64,000 bases of DNA, taken from contig CAJOLG010000001.1 of the NCBI GenBank assembly GCA_905235315.1, positions 1-64,000 on the forward strand, given 5' to 3'. This stretch comes from an uncultured Solobacterium sp. Lineage in GTDB: Bacteria; Bacillota_I; Bacilli_A; Erysipelotrichales; Erysipelotrichaceae. The notes under the pieces are model-generated. The model worked only from the letters and a program-made list of their open reading frames with translations. It was not told the origin of the DNA and searched no databases. Positions 58,671 to 64,000 of the stretch are shown in pieces. Position 1 is the first letter of the stretch. Each line of letters begins with the position of its first letter. The translations under genes and the position numbers were made by a program.

Positions 58671-60248
58671 TCATTCCGTAATCGTAACGCCGTTGATAAC
58701 CGTTTTCGTATTCCCGAAGAGTTTCGGCTCGTTTACTGCCTTTCCCTGAATGTGCAGCCCGTTTATTTCGAGCTCTGCCACATTCTTCAGCCAGAGGCTT
58801 TCGCCGCATACCGGTTCAAAGCCGTCCATCATGACAGGAATCTGAGCCTGGCGGTTCTCTGCCGGACAGTAGGACGCTTCCACATTCTCCAGCGTGATTT
58901 TCGCAATCGGCGATTCCGGAAGCCCGCAGGCACATACCAGCGAAGTGCTGACTCCGGTGCATTTCACGTCTTTCAGCGTGATTGTGCCGACTGCAGGCGT
59001 ACGGTAATCCCGGGGCGAACGGTCCTGGCTCTGCACGTACGTGCTGTGCCCGTCCGGATCGCAGCAGTAGAACATGTTCATCGTGACCGGCATGTTCACA
59101 TCTTCCATCCAGATGTTCTCAAATACGAGGTCGGTCAGAACCGCACGTTCGCCTCTTCCTCTTCTGGTCTTGATCCGGACACCCCGGTCGGTGCCGATGA
59201 ACCGGCAGTTCGATACATGAACATGGCTGACCCCGCCGGCGATTTCCGATCCGACGGTTACCGAACCATGTCCTTTTTCCAGCGAGCAGTTACGGATCAC
59301 AATCTGTGATGATTCCTTATGATGGGCGGAAGCCATATACAGCTTGCCGCTTTTGATTGCGATACAGTCATCGCCGACCGATATTTTTGTGCCGAGCAGC
59401 AGTACATCGGTGCAGCTTTCCGGATTAAACCCGTCGGTATTGGGGGAGTCATACGGATTCTGAATCGTAAGATCCAAAAACTGCAGATGATCCGAATAGT
59501 ACGGATGGATGGTCCAGCTTGGGGAATTCCGTATCGTAAGCCCCTGCACGACCACATTTCGGCAGCGATTCAGAAACACAAGCCGGGGGCGCCAGGCAAT
59601 GCGTTTCACCGCATGACTGACCCACCAGTCGGATGCGTCCGCATTCCCGTTGAGCGTTCCTTCCCCGATCACCGTCAGGTTTTCCGCATCTACAGCGCTC
59701 AAAAGCGCCGCAAAGCAGTCCAGGGGATTGCCTTCCCAGGTTCCGAAACTCATCTCCGCCTGATTGTCATACATGTTCCGCACCATTCCCGGCAGAACCG
59801 GATACTGCGTGCGGTCGGTGATTCCGAGCAGTTCTGCCCCGGAGCCGATCCACAGGGTCATATCGCTTTTGGCAAAAACAGGTGACGAAAGATAGGTTCC
59901 TTTCGGAAGATACACCGTTCCGCCTTTCGGACAGCAGGCAATCGCTGCCTGAATCGCAGCGGTGTCATTGTTTATCCCATCCCCTTTTGCGCCGAAGCTC
60001 TGCACATTCAGCAGGATGGTTTCTTTTTTCGTCCGGAAGGTTATGGATTCCGTGTCGTTCTCCTCACGGACTGTAAGTGTATATGCGGTATCCGGGTCAA
60101 GTCCGAACACCGAGATCACATTCTTTGCGGTCGTTTCCACAAGCCGGTCTTCAATCCAGACCGAACACGGCGTGCTTTCATACCGGTCATTGTTTATACG
60201 CTCAACTGTGACACTGCGGACCGTAGCCGCAATTAACTGTAATTTCAT
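58671..60248 (-). CDS. GH28 polygalacturonase-like glycosidase
   Basis: A 525-residue right-handed beta-helix enzyme that hydrolyses galacturonic-acid linkages. A small fibronectin-III-like domain covers about residues 1-75. Then comes GDGINNDTAAIQAAI (about 92-106) and the GH28 catalytic signatures: SPNTDGFNPES (about 262), GDDCIAIKSG (about 287), GHGSVTVGSE (about 319) and VRIKTRRG (about 350). There is no signal peptide, so it should act on imported pectin oligosaccharides as an exo-type enzyme (inference). Confidence 0.93.
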   Translation of the reverse strand: MKLQLIAATVRSVTVERINNDRYESTPCSVWIEDRLVETTAKNVISVFGLDPDTAYTLTVREENDTESITFRTKKETILLNVQSFGAKGDGINNDTAAIQAAIACCPKGGTVYLPKGTYLSSPVFAKSDMTLWIGSGAELLGITDRTQYPVLPGMVRNMYDNQAEMSFGTWEGNPLDCFAALLSAVDAENLTVIGEGTLNGNADASDWWVSHAVKRIAWRPRLVFLNRCRNVVVQGLTIRNSPSWTIHPYYSDHLQFLDLTIQNPYDSPNTDGFNPESCTDVLLLGTKISVGDDCIAIKSGKLYMASAHHKESSQIVIRNCSLEKGHGSVTVGSEIAGGVSHVHVSNCRFIGTDRGVRIKTRRGRGERAVLTDLVFENIWMEDVNMPVTMNMFYCCDPDGHSTYVQSQDRSPRDYRTPAVGTITLKDVKCTGVSTSLVCACGLPESPIAKITLENVEASYCPAENRQAQIPVMMDGFEPVCGESLWLKNVAELEINGLHIQGKAVNEPKLFGNTKTVINGVTITE

Positions 60249-60275
60249 GGTTGTACCTCAATCCGGTCTCTGCCG

Positions 60276-61421
60276 TCACTTTTCTTCTCTTCTCAGCATT
60301 TCGGTATATGCCAGAAGGAACGGTGCCACCCCTTTGGCTTCGTTTTCCACAACCGGCTCGCTGAAATAATACGCAAGGGATCCGTCTCTGTGCTGCGGCC
60401 CGCCGAGTCCCGCGACCAGACAGATTCCGCCGAGTTTCAGCGTTCCGTCCGGATTCTTGGAAAGATACTTCGCGCAGATGCCATCGAACGCGTTTTCTCC
60501 GACCAATGCATAGCGGGGTGAAATATAGCCTTCCCGCACCGCCTTGAGAACCGCATAGGCAATCAGTGCCGTACCGGAAGTTTCAAGATAGTTTCCTTCC
60601 GCATCTTTTTTATCCGGCACCTGGAAGAACATCCCGCTTTCATCCTGGAACGGGATCAGGGCATCGATCAGGTTTTCAAGAAGGCTGATCAGATAGCGCT
60701 TTTCATAATAGAGCGCTTCATCACAGGCCCTTGCGGTTTCGGTGAGCGCAAGGGAGAACCACCCGAGAGAGCGAAGCCAGAAGTTCGGACTGCAGCCGGT
60801 CACGGGATCGGCCCAGTACATCTCTCTCGATTCATCATACCCGTGATAGTACAGCCCGGTTTTCGGGTCTTTCATGTGCTTTTCAACATTCTTGAACTGC
60901 TGAATGACATCGCAGCATTTTTCCATCTTCCGGAACACGGTTTCATATCGCATATAGAATGGTTCCGCCATGTACAGCCCGTCCAGCCATACCTGGTTCG
61001 GATAAATATCCTTGTGCCAGAAACTGCCCTCTTTCGTGCGGGGCATCGTATCCAGCTGGCTTCTTACAAGATCCAGGGCAAGCCGGTATTTCTCCTCCCC
61101 TGTTTTGTCATACAGGAAGAAGAGATTACTGGCGGTATTGATGTTGTCCAGGTTGTATTCACTGACATTATATGTGCGGATGGTTCCGTCCTCCTGAACA
61201 AAATAGTCAATAAAGTCTTTGGCGAATGAATAATAGCGTTCTCTGCCGGTCATTTCATACAGGGAAAGGAGCGCTGTAATCATACAGCCGTCAATATAGT
61301 TCCATTTGTTCTGCTTTCCGGAACGAACAAGTTCCTTGTTCCACATGGGTTTTTCCGCGCTGGACTGATCCAGCAGGTATTCAATATATTCATTGATCTG
61401 CTTGGCTGCTTCCTGCTTCAT
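60276..61421 (-). CDS. GH105 unsaturated rhamnogalacturonyl hydrolase
   Basis: A 381-residue (alpha/alpha)6-barrel hydrolase of the YteR/YesR family. It removes the unsaturated uronic acid left by rhamnogalacturonan or pectate lyases. Typical segments are KWNYIDGCMITALLSLYE (about 39-56) and YPNQVWLDGLYMAEPFY (about 137-153) with the catalytic Asp. It is coupled to the DUF624 gene by a 4-nt overlap and precedes GH28. Its substrate specifically implicates lyase-degraded pectin, though no lyase gene is in the window. Confidence 0.93.
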   Translation of the reverse strand: MKQEAAKQINEYIEYLLDQSSAEKPMWNKELVRSGKQNKWNYIDGCMITALLSLYEMTGRERYYSFAKDFIDYFVQEDGTIRTYNVSEYNLDNINTASNLFFLYDKTGEEKYRLALDLVRSQLDTMPRTKEGSFWHKDIYPNQVWLDGLYMAEPFYMRYETVFRKMEKCCDVIQQFKNVEKHMKDPKTGLYYHGYDESREMYWADPVTGCSPNFWLRSLGWFSLALTETARACDEALYYEKRYLISLLENLIDALIPFQDESGMFFQVPDKKDAEGNYLETSGTALIAYAVLKAVREGYISPRYALVGENAFDGICAKYLSKNPDGTLKLGGICLVAGLGGPQHRDGSLAYYFSEPVVENEAKGVAPFLLAYTEMLRREEK

Positions 61422-62083
61422 TCGTCAGTTTCCTCCTCTTCCGTACTGCTGATCTGAATCTGTCCGCCCGCTTCATAAAAATTAAAGAGTCCCCGGTAGA
61501 TGAGTGCCCGTACATATCCCGGCCCGGTGAAACAGAATGCCAGGAACACAGGTACGACCGCATAGCCGAACAGATACAGCAAGATCATCGGCAGAAGGTT
61601 CACGAACCCGCAGATAAAGGTGCGGAACCGGGATATGCCGTAAACCGCCATCGCAAAGGATGTTCGGATCGTTCCGCCGATCGTGTTTTTATAGCGGGCG
61701 AGCACCGGGAACAGGTAAAGGCTTATCAGGTAGATGACCGCAATTGCCGCATACAGCAGAATAATGACAATGCCGGGAAACTGATCCCCCTGCATGCGGA
61801 TAATACGCCAGTCCACAAACAGAGCCCCGAATACGATCAGAAGTCCGATCCAGAGAATCGTGGCCTGCCGGAAATTGAGCTTGAATGCACGGAAGAACTG
61901 CTGGGAAACATCGCCCTCTTCTTCTCTGACCATCTTCTGAAGCACATAATGCATCGCCGTAAGCGAAGCTCCTGCCGTCAGGATCGGAAGGCAGAGAAGC
62001 AGCGTAAGAAAATTCAGTATCATGAGATCTGCCAGAACACCCAGCACTCTCATAAACTTTGAATCCGGCCTCATAAAATCCAT
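61418..62083 (-). CDS. DUF624/YesL-family membrane protein
   Basis: A 221-residue membrane protein with five to six hydrophobic segments. The N-terminal FMRVLGVLADLMILNFLTLLLCLPILTAG layout (about 10-38) is typical of YesL proteins, found beside sugar ABC transporters and pectin genes in Bacilli and Clostridia. The molecular role is unknown. It overlaps GH105 by 4 nt and is the first visible gene of the pectin operon. Confidence 0.88.
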   Translation of the reverse strand: MDFMRPDSKFMRVLGVLADLMILNFLTLLLCLPILTAGASLTAMHYVLQKMVREEEGDVSQQFFRAFKLNFRQATILWIGLLIVFGALFVDWRIIRMQGDQFPGIVIILLYAAIAVIYLISLYLFPVLARYKNTIGGTIRTSFAMAVYGISRFRTFICGFVNLLPMILLYLFGYAVVPVFLAFCFTGPGYVRALIYRGLFNFYEAGGQIQISSTEEEETDE

Positions 62084-62108
62084 CGTTCTTCCTCCTGTTT
62101 CGCTTTCG

Positions 62109-63914
62109 TTATCTGCGAAGTGTTATCTGCATGTTTTCCATGTGATAGAAAACACCCTGTTTTTCCATAAGTTCCTGATAGGTTCCCTGTTCGGCAACCT
62201 CACCGTGGTCCATCACCACGATCCAGTCCGCATTGCGGATCGTTGAGAGACGGTGTGCCACCACAAACGTTGTGCGGTTTTTGATCAGGCGGCTGAGCGC
62301 GGTCTGGATTTCCCGTTCGGAAATGACATCAAGGGCAGAGGTCGCTTCATCCAGCAGGATCACCTTCGGATCCCGGATGATTGCCCGGGCGATGGCGATC
62401 CGCTGCCGCTGTCCTCCTGACAGATTGGCTCCGTGCTCCGCAAGACTGGTATCAAGCCCGTCCGGCAGGGAATCCACAACCTCCCGGAGATTCGCCGCTT
62501 CCAATGCGGTGTTGATCATCTCATCCGTTGCGTCTTCCAGTCCGTACGTGATGTTTTCCCGGATGGTGCCCGAAAACAGAAGCGGCGTCTGGGACACAAC
62601 CGAGATATTCTTCCGATACGATTTCAAATCAATTCCGGTAATTTCTTTTCCGTCTACCAGAACGGTGCCGGATGTCGGCGGCATGAATCCGATGATCAGG
62701 GAGATCAGCGTTGATTTTCCCGATCCCGATTCCCCGACGATCGCAACCGTCTTTCCGGCCGGAACTTCGAACGAGACATCCTTTAATACCGGCTCTTCCG
62801 TATACGGATACGTATATCCCACATGCCGGAATGAGTACTCCCCGCGAAGATCAGGCAATACTTCTTTCCCTTCATTGACCTCGACCTCATCGCTGATCAG
62901 AATCTCGCCGACAGAAGTAACCGATTCGAGACCTTTGGTGATGATCGGCAGCAGATTGATAATCGCCGTTACCTGATTGACCACCGAGGTAAAACTCGTC
63001 TGATAGAACGTGATGTCGCCGATCTGGATCCTTCCTTTCATTGCCATATACCCGGTAAACGCAAGGCACAGTGCCTGAAAGACCTGAAACACGACCCATC
63101 CGACAGCGCCGAAGTTTGACTGAATCATATCCAGCCGATAGCCCTTTTCTGCCGTCGCCTCAAGCTGTGCGATCATCTTTCTGCGTTCCACTTCCTCAAG
63201 GGCATGTGCCCTCGCCGCAGGAACCATTTCCACCATTTCCATGACCCGGGCAGACGTTTCCTCCATTTCAAGGCGGTAATTCTGATTCGCTTTGCGGATC
63301 TTTTTGCGGAACGCCAGAATCGTCAAAGACGCAAGCGGAGCCACCAGAATGAAGAACACCAGAATGATCCGGTTTTTTACGGCGGTGATCGTCAGGACAA
63401 TCACAATATTCATTGTGATGTTTACCAGATTGACAAACAGCTGGGAAGACAGTGTTTCAATTGCCTCTACATCGCGGATGATCTTTGACTGCAGTTTTCC
63501 CGACTGCATCCTCACATGGTACAGAATCGACAGTTCCGACAGCTTGTGCACAAGTGCTGCACGCAGCCCGGCTTCGGTCTCCCGGGTGACCATGCTTTTG
63601 TATTTTGAATGCATATAGTTGGCAGGAAGGTGGATCAGCAGTAAGCCGAGCCAGATGCCGACATTGATCAGAACTGCCTCTTCTGCGGTATCTCCGCCGG
63701 CCAGAACCCCATTGATCACATTTGCGATCAGAAGCGGCGAAAACAGCGTCGGGGAATGCTTGATCAGGTAAAACAGCGAACTGATCAGAAAGCGGTGATA
63801 TTTACCCCTGTACAGGCCAAGCAGAACCAGAAGCGGCCTGCCTTTATATTTTCTGTAATATGAGACAAAACGATCGTCCTGCTCGTTTTGAAATGTGTCC
63901 GGGCCAAAACGCAT
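62109..63914 (-). CDS. ABC transporter, fused membrane and ATPase domains (exporter type)
   Basis: A 601-residue half transporter. The membrane domain has six helices (about 40-330). The ATPase has Walker A GESGSGKST (about 393-401), signature LSGGQRQRIAIARAI (about 499-513), Walker B VILLDEATSALD and the H-loop HRLST. It likely exports a lipid, peptide or drug as a homodimer or with a partner. It lies 25 nt upstream of the DUF624 gene and 12 nt after the cut gene, so its link to pectin metabolism is only positional. Confidence 0.92.
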   Translation of the reverse strand: MRFGPDTFQNEQDDRFVSYYRKYKGRPLLVLLGLYRGKYHRFLISSLFYLIKHSPTLFSPLLIANVINGVLAGGDTAEEAVLINVGIWLGLLLIHLPANYMHSKYKSMVTRETEAGLRAALVHKLSELSILYHVRMQSGKLQSKIIRDVEAIETLSSQLFVNLVNITMNIVIVLTITAVKNRIILVFFILVAPLASLTILAFRKKIRKANQNYRLEMEETSARVMEMVEMVPAARAHALEEVERRKMIAQLEATAEKGYRLDMIQSNFGAVGWVVFQVFQALCLAFTGYMAMKGRIQIGDITFYQTSFTSVVNQVTAIINLLPIITKGLESVTSVGEILISDEVEVNEGKEVLPDLRGEYSFRHVGYTYPYTEEPVLKDVSFEVPAGKTVAIVGESGSGKSTLISLIIGFMPPTSGTVLVDGKEITGIDLKSYRKNISVVSQTPLLFSGTIRENITYGLEDATDEMINTALEAANLREVVDSLPDGLDTSLAEHGANLSGGQRQRIAIARAIIRDPKVILLDEATSALDVISEREIQTALSRLIKNRTTFVVAHRLSTIRNADWIVVMDHGEVAEQGTYQELMEKQGVFYHMENMQITLRR

Positions 63915-63926
63915 ATCCCACCTGCG

Positions 63927-64000
63927 TCAGTCCTGCTTTTCGAACTGGAACACGTCCATGTTCAGAGAAGGATCACAGAACGCCTCTCCCATATGTTCGA
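63927..64000 (-). CDS. 3' end of an unidentified gene (cut by window edge)
   Basis: Only about 23 C-terminal residues are visible (ending MDVFQFEKQD). The stop lies 12 nt before the ABC exporter start, so the two are probably cotranscribed. If this were the partner half-transporter it would fit a heterodimeric exporter, but the visible end does not prove it. Confidence 0.5.
   Translation of the reverse strand, partial: EHMGEAFCDPSLNMDVFQFEKQD

Noticed and set aside
52370..62108. Catabolite-repression (cre) sites near the sugar genes
   Set aside because: I looked for TGNAANCGNTNNCA-like sequences upstream of the glycosidase and ManA-ROK genes and found no convincing match.
1..64000. CRISPR arrays, insertion sequences, prophage or integrase genes
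   Set aside because: No regularly spaced repeats, transposase or phage motifs were recognised anywhere in the window.

Overview
The window looks like the chromosome of a low-to-mid-GC Bacillota, most likely a gut anaerobe of the Erysipelotrichia/Clostridia type. This is inference from gene content: a sensory and a second [FeFe] hydrogenase but no respiratory genes, a yybP-ykoY riboswitch upstream of mntP, a FeoA-FeoB fusion, SpoIIE-type and ECF regulators, many lipoproteins and pectin-degradation genes. I see no insertion sequences, prophage genes, CRISPR array or rRNA operon. One tRNA gene is present (tRNA-Leu, GAG). Most genes are on the minus strand.

Layout. 1-2.5 kb: truncated cardiolipin synthase, a GNAT acetyltransferase and a CPWC thioredoxin-like lipoprotein. 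2.5-10.4 kb: one minus-strand run, read from 10.4 kb downward, with a DJ-1-like protein, a group B-like [FeFe] hydrogenase, a 2Fe-2S thioredoxin-like ferredoxin, a PAS-containing sensory hydrogenase (HydS type), a SpoIIE-type phosphatase, a DUF1349 protein, peptidase T and a PfkB sugar kinase. 10.4-11.06 kb is an unexplained gap bounded by terminators. 11-24.4 kb: TypA/BipA, tRNA-Leu, D,D-carboxypeptidase, zinc-ribbon proteins, an acyltransferase coupled to a 53-residue ORF, a PfpI-like protein, L,D-transpeptidase, radical SAM protein, an AMP-forming ligase overlapping a CoA-acyltransferase-fold protein, riboswitch-controlled MntP, and a PPK2-type polyphosphate kinase. 24.4-37.9 kb: nucleoside kinase, PPK1 and MsrA in one operon; MATE pump; Tex; a membrane protein with a possible permuted papain-like domain; LOG and AlkD-like proteins; an ECF sigma factor with its membrane partner.

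37.9-43.5 kb is a complete branched-chain amino-acid ABC transporter operon (livJ-H-M-G-F) ending in a CBS-ACT protein, driven by a near-consensus promoter with an inverted repeat in its spacer. 43.6-50.5 kb: HAD phosphatase, a small MFS/ACT operon, a 148-residue substrate-binding-like lipoprotein, FeoAB and Ogt. 50.5-52.4 kb encodes a fusion of phosphomannose isomerase with a ROK sugar kinase. 53.2-62.1 kb is a plant-polysaccharide locus: an ankyrin-GH43 fusion plus AraC regulator on the plus strand, facing a minus-strand operon with GH43, a TIM-barrel isomerase/epimerase-like protein, GH28, GH105 and DUF624. None of these glycosidases has an obvious signal peptide, which suggests oligosaccharides are imported and finished in the cytoplasm. 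An ABC exporter and a cut gene end the window.

Most noteworthy: the ankyrin-GH43 fusion; a recurring arrangement in which a TAnnnT -10 box lies 6-7 nt before the ATG with no Shine-Dalgarno (candidate leaderless mRNAs at seven genes or more); the ManA-ROK fusion; lysine-rich tails on both polyphosphate kinases; and the ligase/acyltransferase pair whose catalytic His position is Glu.
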